64,000 nucleotides of DNA from Planococcus citri. Its lineage: Eukaryota; Arthropoda; Insecta; Hemiptera; Pseudococcidae. Below, piece by piece: positions 37,601-52,600 of the stretch. Both the position numbers and the translations under genes were made by a program. The notes below the pieces were generated by a model. That model searched no databases. It had not been told where the DNA came from and saw only the letters and a list, made by a program, of their open reading frames with translations. Location: contig NC_088677.1 in NCBI RefSeq assembly GCF_950023065.1, positions 40,874,555-40,938,554 on the forward strand, given 5' to 3'. Every line of letters begins with the position of its first letter. Position 1 is the first letter of the stretch.

Positions 37601-40600
37601 AAACCATTTCAAACTATGTTTAGTTCATTTCAAACATTTTCAGGTAAGTAACATTCACTTACAGTTTTCTATGCAGGTATTCTTTTGTATTTTGTGATGT
37701 GTCATTTCACTTTACCCACCTTAATACATATTTTTTTTAGTTCTGAGCAAAAAAAAAAAATTGAATTGTAAATCATGATTCGAATAAAAGAATTTCAAGT
37801 CGTGTTTTCTCAAGCTAATGAAACATTATTTTTTTCGTGAAAATTTTGTTTCGAATTCTTCTCTTATAATAGGGTAGAAATGATGAAAAAAAATAAATAC
37901 ACGAACAAAAAAACAAGCTACGAGAATGTAACATTTCAAGTACCTATATACTTATTTCCACGATTTTTCTTAGGTGCTCCCTATATTTCATAAAAAGTTT
38001 GCTTTCTAGCGAAATACACGTGGGCTGATTTTCAAAAACACGTTTATTCTTTCGATTAATGGAAATAAGATCGTTGTGAAAATGGATGTAAAGTCTCCTC
38101 TCCAAGAAAAGTTTCAAATCATGGATATGTTTTTAGCCGAAGTGTCATCTGAAAGATTGGAATATAGAATAAAAAGAAAAATCAAAACGTTATTTTTGAT
38201 ATGTTTGTTGCATTCGCTGGTTTTTTCAAGTGCTTGATAGTCAAATTTAAGTAAGTATACTCTGAATATTGAGGATTTATTAATATTTTTTCCGAGTTAT
38301 CAGAATTTAATATACTTATGAAAATGTCGGAAATTGTTGGTTTTTTTCTATGGTTTTACATTATCTAACATCAAAAATTCATCGTGATTTTTAAAAAAAT
38401 CTGACATGTCAGAAAAATTACCTAATGAATTTTCTTCTTAAATTTTCAAAAAAGTTGGTCGATTTTCTTTTAACTTTTCAAAAGCCTTACATAATATCAG
38501 AAAGTCAAATTAATTTTTTTCCAAGTTTTCAAAAGTCAGTGTGACGTGGATCAACATCAACGTTACACGGATCAGCATCACGTTAAAAATTTCGGAATGA
38601 CCCCCGGTGCAATAAACATACTTAATTTCATGTTTACATCGGAAAATTTCAAAAAAGAAAAATTGCATCGTATGTATAGCATTGGAAAATTCATTTTTAG
38701 GTAAGTTCCTTACCTATAAGTAATTATATACCTATAATGTGTCTAGGTACCTATATCATATTTAAATTAAAATTGGAAAATTTCCAGAACAAAGTGAAGA
38801 ATTCATAACAATGCTGAAAACACCGCAATCTTCTTGAATGTATGTACTCGTATTATTATCGAAACCGAGCGTGTTGGAAACAAAGACACCTCTTTAGTTA
38901 ATTTAACCATAATAAGCCTCGTACTTGTAAAATATTGAGAAAATTCTTCAAAAGAATCAATGTTGACGAATATTAGACACGAAATATAACCTAGTTTTTA
39001 ACTTTTGTAGGCTTTTATCTACCCCCGACAACAACACGTACTGTTGTATAGTGTATTTTACGAATATATGTAAGGCATTGGGTCTGGCAGGGTTTTACAA
39101 TTCAGTGTACGACTGAAAGTAGGCACGTGTTCCTACTTGCTTTATCGATCGGGAAGTAATATTTATTTGGGTCGTCAGAGAGGGTTGTTGGTTACTATAC
39201 CACTAGCAGTGAATGATAAGACACCAGTGCCCTAAATAACTAAAGTCTATTGGCCTCTCTCAGTATATTATAATATCTCATACCTTCCTTTCACAGCAAT
39301 TTCAAAATCAACAAGTTCATTTATTGAATAAACAAAACGGTCAATTTTTTTCAATGCCTACCTTAGGTACCTAGATGTAAAAAACCAGCCATTTGAATGA
39401 GTTGTAATTATGATTCAAAAGGCAGACACGACACATGCGGCGAATTTCGTTCGGAATTTTCTTCAACTGTTCGCTTATGGTGATACTTTTGGAAGTTACA
39501 TGATGGTTCTTACAGCAGGGTGTCTGGAGATTGAGGAACCAAACTGATAGTTTGAATGTAACCAAAAGGCTACCATACTGATTTTCAGCTTTGAAATTAA
39601 ATGAGCAAATAAAATTAAAATAAAAAAAAAAAAAAATTCGAATGAATTTTCTACCACGAGAATACGTAGGTAGGACGTTGTAAGCCTAAGCTTGGCGAAT
39701 TTTTTTTTGTTGAAATTTTTCATAAATTTTGAGCACTAAAATAAGTTTAATCTCAGATCTTGGAAAGGTTGCAGTAATAAAATTCGTCCACGTTTTGTCA
39801 TTCTTTCAATTTTCTTGGTCATTTTTGACATTTTTAATATCTATAATATTTTTTTCAAGATGCATTTGCAACCCCTTCAATTTGCAAGGTAGGCGAACTA
39901 TCGCCCCAATAGCCAAAAATTCATATTTCAAGTTATTCTTTTTGTGAACAACATTTGTTTTATCAATTTTGGATGCATGTATCAAGCAACATAGAGGAAT
40001 CAGTTGCTCATTTTCGTCGAATAAATTGTACCAGATTTTGAAAACACTAGAAACAAATTTTAAAGAGGGCCGACTTGTGCGTTTTTTTGCCTTTAAATTC
40101 TTCAATTCAACTTCTAATAAAAACTTGTTTTTAGTTGTTCTAAAATCTCCAGCATTTGTTTGAGAAATTTGCTTTCAAAACCTAATTAATGGCGAAAAAT
40201 TGAAAATTTTTCAAAAAATATTAGTAACTTTTAAAGAAATTGTGTTGAATTTATTTGGTTTTAATAATTTTAATTGCCTCGAACTTGTGATGTGATTTTA
40301 CCCTTTTAATGTCCTTTGCAAGATCTCTGGATCAATTGAACCCCTTCCAATGAACAGATCAAGAAGAGGCAGACATAGCAATTGTGACCCAATAAAATAA
40401 CCATGAGCAAATTTTTGTTACCGTTTAATTTTTTTGGAAATTCCAAAAACATATTTTACTCATTTTATTAGCATGTTAAATAAGGTTTACAATACCTAAT
40501 TGGCATTTTCCAAAGATTTCCAGGATCCATTTTAAAAAAGCTGGAATGCTGGAAATTATAAATTAATAAATTATTACTACCTATTGATGGTTTCGTCCAG

Positions 40601-43600
40601 AGTAAGAGTGATTATTTCAAACCCCTCCCCCCCCCACACACACACGTATATTTGAATTGTTTCATAAATTCTCGATTTTTTGTTCTTTTTCAAAAATGTC
40701 AAAGAATACGTTGAAACTACTCTATTGAATTTTTTGAAAAATATCAATTTCTACACTTCATTTTTAAATTTTTAAAAATTTATTGCCATTATTAAAGTTT
40801 AAAATGCTAATAATCTTGAGATCGAAATTTTTCGAACAGATTTTGCGCTCAAATTTGAAGTTCTCACGGACAACTTTTTATCAGATCCACTGGCAAAAGA
40901 AAAAATAATATTCTACATACCTACTGTGTTCTCATGAAATGTTTCGTTTATCGTTTCTCATTTCTGATTACGCAGACGTTCTATGGGACATCGTGTAGAT
41001 ATATTTATAATTCTTTGTATGCCGCTAATGTTTTTCTACTCCATCAGCAAAAAAAAAAAAATGAGTATCGCTTCACCCATCTTGCTTTAGAATAGCCACT
41101 GTATAGGTAGGTGATTATATTTTGAAAAGAAAAAATATCTTGAGGAATAGACCTGGACGATTCATTTTTCTTTCATTTCGTGATTTGTTGAATTTTGAGC
41201 GAATAGCTAATTTTGTTTTTGATTTATGATATATAGTAGGTACCAAAGAGTAATTCAATAATCAATATATTCATCCGTTGTCTAAATAATCATCTCAAGC
41301 CGATTGAAAATTGAAAAGAAAGTGAAATGATTAGGCAGTTGTTTTGAAAACAAAACACAAACACATTTCGCCTTCAATTGAATTAACATCTCCGCAGAAC
41401 AATACCACGATATTAAAATTGTGCGGAATGTACCGGCGTTAATCAATACTCAACGGAAAACTACACTAAATTCTCGTCACTTTAGTTTCACCATTCAGCA
41501 ACGTGTCTCAAAATAGCTAGGTACCTCTACCTACCTACGTAAAATATGCTACAGTGAGAATTTAACAGATTTTCTTCGACCGATTATAATCGATAACAAA
41601 ATGTCAACGATAAAACGACGTTATAATTTTCATTTTTTTTTCACGTATTACTCGCGCTTCGATTCGTGAAAACGGTGAAAAAAGATTCAATTGTTTCCTA
41701 ATGAGCGATGCAAAGGTAGATATGGGTTCCATTTTGTATTTCGAGTACTAAATTATAAGTTGGTGCAGGTAGGTATATTTTGAGTGTGTATTTATCATAG
41801 ATAGGTACAGGTATGGATAGAACGTCCAATTATAAAAAAGTAAAAGTCAAATAATTCTTTATTGCTAAACCTATAAGTATATTTTTTAATCGCATTCGCA
41901 TATTTATAGAAATGTAAAGCAGACCCCAAAATTATTTCATAAGGAGGAAAAAATAACGATTATATACGAGTAGAAATTTTGCGAAACACTGCTGTACATC
42001 TCGCAGAACGCGTCATATATTTATGAATTCATCGAACCTAATAAAAGCTTTATTTACGTAAATAAAAAATATGTGGATAAAATAACGAAATATATACCTA
42101 CTCGAATAAGTATGAGTACCGATATAGATACAAATAGGTAACTGTCGGATAAAGCTTGTAAAAAATATAAAATTTAGTCGAAATTGCTTTTCTATTGAAA
42201 AGTGGTATAGATAAACCGGCATATCTTGTCAACTTTATTTTGGTTGCAACGTAATATTAATTTAGAGGAAGTAATTTAACTGGAATTGGAATAAAAACTT
42301 ATTAAAGTAGCTTTGAAGACGGTTCTAAAATTAATAAGCGTTCATCGACTTGTTAAGGAATAGGAAAAGAAACCTAAAAAAGTGGTTGTACAAGTTTAGT
42401 GCATATGAAGATGAAACTCCTGTCAGATGAAGAAGAGGGGAATAACTAACGGTACTCAAGGTGAACGATCCAGGTTCTCGACATTAACATTATAAAATGG
42501 AACCCTAAAGTTACATTATTACGTGGTAAATATAGGTATGCGTAAAGTATTACGTTTTCATGTAGTGCCACGAATAATATTAATTATAAAATGTAATTAT
42601 TTAGGTAGGTATATTAAAAATGTGTTGCGAAGAATAGTCGTTAGTAGGTACTTATAGAATTGTCGAATAGAGAAAATATCTTCTGATTTTAAGGTTAATG
42701 CTACCGTATCTGCCATGAGTTACACCACGAAAATATTAGAAAAAAGAAAAAAAATCAGTTTAATATAATAAACAAGATTTTTTGAAATATGTAGGTACTT
42801 ATCTATAGTAGCCCCACACAGATGTTCTTCCAAGTAAAGGGAGGTATCTGAGCTGATAGAAAAAATAAGTATCTGGTCGGTATAAATTAAAGAGCGTGCA
42901 AAAATAGCCCGCTATAGTAAAAATTTTAGATTTCATTCGTAGTTTATTTTTTCAACTTTGTGGGAATTAGAAAAAAAATTCTTACCTAAGATGATAAAAT
43001 ATCAAAACCTACGCTAGAAAGTCAAAACTCGGTACAAGTTCTATTTTTGACCCTCGCTTCCCCGTGAATATGAAAGTAGTTTCGAACCGTTTTGAGCAGT
43101 TCTGCAGCCTTTAGCACATTTTGACGAAATCTGTCCAAATAAACCCCAAGAATTTAAACTCAAGCATGTTCGTTGTGATATGTTGCATGTTAGTCTCATA
43201 GGTACCTGTACCTAGCTACAAGATTGATTACATCCTATTTATTTAAAGTCAGATTCTACCCGATCGACAGTATCGACACTATATTTCAATTTTTCAATGA
43301 CAGATTCTTCGCCAGTCGAAAAAATTATGTGTATGGTCAAAAAATGATATAGGTAGGTATCTACTACCTATTCGTGAAATGAATTTTTTACTTTTCGATT
43401 GAATAGTTTTCTTCCCTTCATATTTTTTAATTAGTAATTGCATGCAAAAAACTTTTAAAATTTCGCATTTTTTTCAATTTGGCTGAAAATTTGTCCTAGC
43501 ACAGATGTTTTTACTTTAAAAACTTACGTAATTGCTATGCTTTTCAACTACTACCACATTTTTGAGAAAAATCTCTTTCATTTCTGAAAAATGTGTGTAA

Positions 43601-46600
43601 AAAATATTTTTGAGAAACGGTTTTTCAAAATGCTCTTAAAATGTACTTATATTTCTAGGTACTTCCATAATTACCCTAAAAGAGTCGTTGCGCCGGCATG
43701 GCAAGATTTTCTGCCTTTCACCTCCTCCCCCTAAAAACCACGAAAATCGATATTAAAAAATTCCAGAGAATACCTAGATAGGAAAATTTGAACCTTATCT
43801 TTCGATATTCGGAAAAATTGATCTTTCGAGAAAATTTTGAATGCAATAGATGTTACATTCAGTTTTTGACAGAATGCCCTTCCAACGAGAGTTAGAGAGG
43901 TTAAATGTAAGAGTAACCCTTTTTATGTTAGGTTAAAACATTTTTGATACCCCCCCTCATCCTCCTTTGGCCAATTAAAATTTCGCCAGAAATAACAAAA
44001 CGATAACTAAGTATGATATTTTTTCAAAAATTAAAATTTTCAAATGACTGTCTGTGGTGATTTGGATCCCCCTCTCCTTCACCTCAAAATCAATCACTTG
44101 AGATTATGACTTTCAGATATAATTTTGAAATGTAAAAAAAAAGAAAAATGAAATATAGGTACCTAAAGATCATTTAGGCAGGTAAATACTTAGATAATTT
44201 AATATTTTTTAAAAATTGAAACGTTTGATTGTCAAAGACTGAAAAATTGCTATTACATCAATTACTTTGCTTACGTAAGTATAGTACTTTTTGTTGACGT
44301 GTTCCGAACAGAAACGTACAGTGAATAGTATGCTATGAGCAGAAAATGATGACATATCACTAGAGAAGCTTACTTCATACTTGTTCAATTTTGCGCAGGT
44401 AGCTAATGTAGATAATATTCTTATTTTTGGAAATTTCGGGAAGGAGGTATACCTAAGCTATCTTCTATCCTCACTTAAATTAAATTGAACCAAAATATTC
44501 TCTTGTGTAACTAAGAACACATCAATGAAGCATAATTTTTCTCACCTACCTATTCAACAAATAAATATCTGCCTTTATTTACAGTGAAAAAAAAACAACA
44601 AATGAACACATTTTGCTCCTAAAAAAACCTATATGGTACCCACGTAGGTACTATTTTGTATCTGTAAAAAATACAGCCGTTTGTGATCTCTCGAGCTCAT
44701 AAGTACAAAAACTACATACTACGTACGTACGTACCTATAGTGAACGTAGCTGTACGTATATTAAACAGTATAAGAGAGAATATTCCGAGTAAATTACTGA
44801 TCTTGAAGAATAGCTGTCATTAGCGAATAATAAGGAGTGGTTTGTATTTAGCTGACAGTAATCGTCGCCAGGTATAATACAGTACTAGACTATAGAGTAG
44901 AAGGAGTGTTCGTCACGAATTCTATCAGTTCAACAGCCTTAATAGCTATGGAGTACAGTGCCATTGCTAAAACCTGTTCAAGTGTGCCCGGGCTATTATC
45001 GCTAAAAAACTAAACTTGTAATGTTTTAGATATAAATCTCGGATGCTCGGCCGAGAACATATTTGAATTCTAATGATGCAATACACCTAAAACATCTGGT
45101 AGAAGCTGGGAGAATAAATTTTCTCATTTTTTGGTACACAATTTCAACCCCATAGGTACTCATAGTCATATACTCAATAAAAAAGTAGTCAAAATTTAAT
45201 AATTTTTTGCTATAAATAGGTAAGTAAGTACATACCTATATTTTTCACTCGGTATGACTGAATGTGGCAAGGATGAACTGTTCATGAATGAATAATACTA
45301 ACCGTTATAGTATTTATGAGGAATTCTAATTTCCACAAATAAAATAAGTGGATACCATAAAAAGTGCAGTACCTATGTAGGTATTTAGATTATGATCGAC
45401 TTATAATCAGAGCCAAAACTCAAAAATATGGGTTTAGTAGATACTTGCTTTAATAGCTTCTCTACTACCTAATTTATTTCAAACACTCTAAAATTTTCAA
45501 CTTGACAATTTCGTGAGCTTCGTACACTTATTTTTCCCTGAACAAATCAACAATAAAAATTCCTCGGAAAGTTCTCCGGCTGGAAATCAAATATGTACCA
45601 ACCTCGGTGATTAACACCATTGAGGTAAATATACAGTAGCCATTGCCAAATATTTATCAGAACTGCCTCCAACACGCAACCAGTTGATCGGCTGTGATTC
45701 TTTCTGTGAGTTTGACAGACATAATACGTACCTATGTATTTTCGTTGATTACATATGTGTGCAAAGATGTTAAGCATGGAAATTACAAACTCGTCACAGA
45801 ATCCAATAAAATGGGAATTAAAGGAATGCTACATTTTCCTCATTACAATTAAATAAGTGTTGATTCATTGATGTGTAATTACAAGTACGTCATGCACTTT
45901 AACTAAAAAGCAATATTTAGGTACCTACATAGTATTGCGAATTTCATGTAGCGCCTGTAATTTCGAAAATAGGCAATTTTATTAACACAGTGTATCGTGA
46001 ATCTGAACTCATTGTCGGATTGAAATCGAAACTCGTTATGCTTAATCCATTCTTTATCGCGCAATGAATTCTTTACCCAGGTAAGATTAACAATTTGTTT
46101 GAAAAAAAAATCATCGTTGGAATTCCGCATCCCGGATTTTTAAAAATTGCTTACTCGAAACGTGGTGAGTTTAATGCTCGTTAAATTATTTTTTGTTAAT
46201 TTAAATTATCTTGCTTATAAAATCATTTCGATGAAGGAGTTTTAAATCTTACATGTACTTATTTCACTTTTATTAAAACAATTTTAAGCGTACCATCAGC
46301 TGGAAACGAGTAGAAAGAATAATTAACGAGGTATTAACTCGAAGTATAAATTATTTTTCATGATAAAACTAGGGGGCTTCGCCCCCTAGGTCGCTCCGCG
46401 ACCTCCGCCTCCATAGCTCGCGCACTCGCTTCGCTCGTGCTGCTCGCCCTGGCCCTCGCTTCGCTCAGGCCTCTCGCCCCTCCGGGGCTCACTTTTTTAA
46501 CAACTCAACTCATGCCCCTGCTCCTAAATGCAAATCAGCTGAAATGTGTCAATAGCAAATTCTACTCTGGTTCTAAAGTACAATGTTTAAAAAATTCAAG

Positions 46601-49600
46601 TTTGAACAATATTTCTATCAATTTCTACAATGAATTAACGACATTTTTTTTCTCAAAAAACTTACATCTATTCACTTCAGATTTATACTTGGGGTATTGA
46701 ATTACTCTGGTATACTTACTGACTTGATAATTAGGTATCATCATTTTTTAGGAGTAAAATTTCTGAAATTCTATATGTAAAATTGGGTAGAAAAATGTTT
46801 AAAATTTTTGTAAAATGATGTCATAAAATGAGTAGGTAGTGAGTATGCTGCAGTAATTCAATCCTATTAAATGAAAATCTGAGGTAGGATAGTCAAATTT
46901 GTATCCCAAGTATAGAAACCCTACCAGTGGTGGCTTAGCTAAGAGAGGGACGTGACTTGAGCCACCCCCCCCCCGCGAGTGAAAATTAGAAATAATGCAC
47001 GCAATAATGAACCGTTTTTTCGTTTTTTCGACCCATTTTTTTCAACAAATTTTCGCTCTCACTTCACTTGAGCGGTAATTGCACCTTCATTTCCATACAA
47101 ATTATCATACATTACGAAGAGTTTCCATTACATTACCTCTAATTTCGATTTTTCATACCTAAAAATCTGGTTTTGCCCTCTCTTTGAGAAAATTCTGGCT
47201 ACACTGTACTGAACCCTTCTCCATCGTCACTTTAACTTTTTTACAAACAATGTTCCACTAAACATTTAAATTTGTGCTGTTGAAATAAAATCCTAACCCA
47301 AAAATGATCTCAAGTGTAGAACCTCCTCTCCTTATTATTTTAACAGACACCACATTCCAGTTTTGAAAAAAATAAAATACTATAGCAATGAATGTAACTC
47401 GCAACACAACAAACAACAACATCATTCCCTCCTCAACACCCCTACGCTGTAAACACGCCCACATAGCAACGTTCTGAGTGTATTGTTGTCGGTGTGCATT
47501 GTAATAAGTGCATTTATAAACAATAGAGAAAGTGTTTTTTCAATTTTTTTGGCCTTTAATTTGAAAAATTCCGATTTTTTTTTCTTGATGACATATCTAC
47601 ACGGCAAAAGGAACGTTTGATAAAAAAAATTGTCGAAATCAGTTCGATAGAAAAGGCTGGCGAACTCTATCAAGGTTTCTACTCGAAATTCTATTGTTTA
47701 AACACAATAGAAAACGTGTTTTTTCAATTTTTTCGGCCCTTAATTTCAAAATTTTCGATTTTTTTTTCTTGATGACATATCTACACGTTAAAAGGAACGT
47801 TTAAAAAAAAAATTTGTTGAAATCGGTTCAGTAGAAAAGGCTGGCGGACTCTATCAAGGTTTTCCTTCAAACATCTTTTAATATATAAGGATTAATCGAG
47901 TTTCAGATATTTATCGGGAGATCTTCGGAAATTGTAATGTGGAATTTGTACCTAACGATTTTCCGCATAAAAAAACACCATTATGTGCATAGGTGCAGGA
48001 TAATTCTTCTCATTTGCATCCTCACTAAACGAAAAAATGTGCGATCACAATTACAAAAAAAAATTTGTCGAATTGAGATATAATTTCTTTGAAAAAATAA
48101 TTACGTGTCCATACGTATAGGTACTCATGAACAAAACATTATCAATCGACCAACCAAGTTCTGATTAATGATTCATACAATTCATTGTTATGTGAATGAA
48201 AAGAATGAATGGATTTATAAACAATAAAAGTTCAATAAATTAGGTTACTGAGAAAAAATTTAGGTCTACAAATTCAACATCAACAGACCTGAAGCGAAAT
48301 TTTCATCTGGTGAATTTCGTTTGAACATTCGTTTCTTAACTTATCAGAAATTATTAAGCAGTGAGCTTTTTTTTCTCCGATTCATAATTCTGATTCAACT
48401 CGAAAATACAACTTTATATTTCCATCTAAAAGTGTTTTATTCAAATTCTCCTTCTTCCGCCCCCCGTTCTTATCAATGAGGCAGACTAAATATATTTGTC
48501 ATACTTGGTTAAAAATTACATTTCTTGTCGTTACCATTGTAATCGTATATGTATATGAAAATGAAAACAATAACTCAAGAATTTACGATTAAGAGTTTTC
48601 AATTTTTTTAATGTGAAATTTTTTCTAATTCCCTCTGTAGGTAAGTAATTTTAATTTTTCAACGAACACATGAAAATGTCTGATTAGATATACCGTATAT
48701 GTACTTAGGTGTGGGTAATTATCATAACAAAGGAAGAAAATTCTGCAATTTCACCAGAAATTTTCCACTTTCTCAAAGAAGAAGCATGAAATCGAAGATA
48801 ATTTTCCAAAAGACACCCCCAGCAACGGAAGGGAGCAAATTTTTTTTTTATAATGATGGTGAAAAAACGCTCTTAAAAGTTTTAAAACGTGTTTTTTTTT
48901 AAATTCCAGAATTTAGCAAAAAATAATGCAATTTAAAATTTTTACTCAAACCATTAAAAGTGGTCAAACTTTCAAAAAAATTTCAAAAATCATGCAAAAC
49001 AAATATTTTTGGGAACTTGGGTGAAAATCGTTTTACTCCTAATTTTAAAATATGATATTTATATACATATAATATTTTTCCTCGTTTACAAAAAAATATA
49101 AACAAAAATTATTCTTGAAAAGATTCAAATTAGTTATGGAGGAAAGGGAAAGAAAGGTAGATATTATAAGATCATCAGTAAGTACTAGAGATGTGCCAAC
49201 GTTGCATCTCTTGTCATCCACACTTGAAATTTTTCAAAAAACAACACGTTTAATGTAAACCGATTTTGGAGCACTGACGAGGTGAACTTGTATAAATCAT
49301 CTCTTTGGAAACACTTTTCTGAAAAAATATTCGTAACTGCTCTTATGTTTCACACGGTGTAAAAATTATTACACCGAATTAGACGAATTAGTACGTACAA
49401 ACTTTTGTGTAAAATTTACTTAGAATGGCCGGCCATTTTCCATCACAAAGAACTCAACCTCTTTTCTATTCCGGAAAATGAATGACAAAAGTTAAAAACA
49501 AGTTTCAAAATAGTTTAACTAAAAACTTGATAGTTTCTCATAAATTATCAAAAAAGAACTCACGTTAGAACTCCGACCTTCAAAACGAAAGTTGTGAATG

Positions 49601-52600
49601 GAATATTTTTCGAATCGGTAAATAGCCTAATGTCTTCGCGCAACTTTTTCAAAAATGTTTTTCGCACATCTCGATGCATTTGTAATTGAATTAATCTTGC
49701 ATATTTTTTTTCTTCCCTTTCCAGCACTAATCTTTTCTAAGCCTCAGCTTCAACATGTTGATGTAGGTATTGGATGTGATTGAGAAGAATCTTTGTTAAT
49801 TGTATTGCATTAATGTACATAGGTCATAGGTAGGTATTTTATTCGCAAAATGCATGTAGGTATACCAGTAGGTACCTATATCGCTTAAAAGTTTCGATAA
49901 TTAGATTGCTCCACTTCTCAGTTTAATTAGGTAGGTATTTGAGACATGAATTAGAGAATGTGCTCTTAGTATAGAATATTTGCAGTCAATATACATATAT
50001 TGTGCAACGCATATTCAGATAATTGTTTGAGTCAAAATAGCTATTGAAAGTATCTAAACACTCAAAGTGACTGAATTTCAGCTAATAACGTTAACTTGTG
50101 ATCGTATCGCATTCAGTATAAAAGCACATGAAACAAATAGGTAACAAACCCCGTTTCAAAAGTTTCCATTTTATTATTTGCGATGGATACTCCTCGATAC
50201 CCACTACCACTGAATAATATAGTAGGTAAGTAAACGTAGGTAACACGAATAAATTAAAACGAAACTCAAACGAAGCGGATTTCAATTTTCGAAGGAAATA
50301 AATACAAAATAAAAAATTAGTTAGCGGGAAAACTGATAGAAGCGGCTCTCGGCGATTACATTCTGAAGGCATGGATTTATTTCCTGTTTTCATCCAAATA
50401 AATTATCGTTTTACACCTGCAAAGCGGAAATTCTATGCATCACTTACAAATTAGATGGGCACCGTTATACAAGCGCAAAATTTCAAACATTTAAAACACA
50501 GATAAGTATCCACGTGTTCTAGTTAGGTAGGATATATTAGGTATTATGAAAAAAAAAAATCTTCTCAAGTAAATACAAAATACATTACACTGTACTCGGA
50601 TGGGAGTTGGAAATTTAACACGATTTTCAGAACAACGAAAGTGTTCATCGTTCCTGAGTACCAAGTGAGAAATGAGTAATATTTCGTAAAAATCTATAGG
50701 TACCTATCTACCTAGTTAGGTATCTTAACAACAAGGCATAATCGTAACGAAAAATTCCGTTTGATCTGACGTGAGTGTATTTATATAGGTAAATAAGAAA
50801 GCAATTTTATAAATTGATTCAAACGTAAATCTAACTATTTAAGATAGGTACGAGAAGACAGGAATTGTAGTCAGAATTTTCGTGACGTTTTTGTAAGGAT
50901 TCTGTTCTAAGTATATAAGAAGGTCGGCTTATCTTTTTGAAAACATTATTCATCTTCGTACTTTTCGTCTCAATCAAAGGTAGGTACATATCAAACGAAA
51001 AAAGTAGATTGAAAAATTGTCGGTACCTACTTTTAGTTAGGTACCTACCTATAAGAAAAATTTCGATTCAAGCCCTCCTCGCCAACTTTACCAACTGTCC
51101 AGATAAATCACCTCCAGCATCCAGGTACAGGTTTTTTGTGCTTTTAGATTGGAGTTAACGGTTTCCATTAGATGCTGTTCTTTCAAAAAAAAAACTTTTT
51201 GTAAAATTTAAAATTTGCATTCGTGTTTTCTTTTCTCAGAATACGCCAAAAAAATTGAAACAGGGAAGTCAATAACTAATAATTAATAAATCCATCAAAT
51301 TGACCAAGAATTTGTTAAACAGTCCTCTGCATTGCATTTGCAATGAGAAAAGTTGAGCATAATTTGTTTGTTTTTCCTATTAAAGTTTATGTTGTGTGTA
51401 TCAGATTCCAAAATCCTATCGGAAAAAGTTGATTCTTTTGGAGAAATGAAATATTTTTAATTTCAATTTTGTCTCCAACTCCTCTCTCACTCTTCTCTTT
51501 CGTTAAGAAACTACCACGATTTATTTAGGCTCACTAAATCCTGAAAATTTTTGATTTTCTCCAAAAAATTAATTAGCTTTAACATTCATTACTATGATAA
51601 CGAAAGTGAAATACTGGTCACTGGGAACCGAAAGTACTAATTCTAGGACTTGGACGCACCGGGTATACGCAGAAAATATCAAGTAGGTACCTCCAAAAAA
51701 GTTTTTTGCTAAACGTTTCGGCTGGTCACAGTGAATGATAATATAATGATAACGCATGTTTGGTTGTAATCATTACCTATGCATCTACATATTTCACGTT
51801 ACCAACCTATATTTTAAACAAAAAACTTTCTTTAGGGTACCCCGATATGTTTGTGCACTCTGTATTCCTAGGACCTCATAAAAGATGTGTATTTTAATAG
51901 AAATACACTTCTTGGGTGTCTGTAATTCACTTTCGGGTTCCTGAATTTGGTGTTTGGGTGCTAATATTTTTTTATAATTATCTATCATTTATTTCTCCAC
52001 TGGAAAGGCTAACATGCAATCAATAATATTGGCGAAAACGGAAAAAATGATCTGAACAAAATTTCCCGAATATGAGTATTTAAAATCTTCAAATTTGAAA
52101 CTTTTGTTTAAAAACGATTGAAATTTGAGAGGTCAAAATGTAGATTCAACGATGGAGATGATATGTCAAGCGAATGGAACCGAAGCGAGGAGAGGGGGAG
52201 CACGGAAAGTACAAATACAAACCGTAAGATTAGTTCAATCAGTTGATAGGTACACCTAATAAATTCGACGCTGTGAACAAACACATCATGTACCTACACT
52301 TAATTACATAATACTGGCAGTGATTATTTAAAAATAATGAACATTCTGTAGTTTACGCACAGAATTCAAAATTATCAGTGTTTTACTATGCCTACATGGA
52401 CATGAAGTAGATAAAAACCAATGTTTTATCATCTACGTTCCTACCTATTTAGTTGGATGTTCTTATTTTTGTTTTGAAACCATATCGTCAAACTGAGAAA
52501 GAGAGAGAAAAGTACATACGTAATAAGGAAATAGCCGAGCGTACGCGTAACATTTCGAATTATTTTTACCATAAATTGTACGGGTAGACAGGTGTGTACT

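Noticed and set aside
46437..46700. 87-codon frame starting in the GC-rich block
   Set aside because: It lies within the Helitron subterminal palindromic region and continues into AT-rich DNA without family resemblance.
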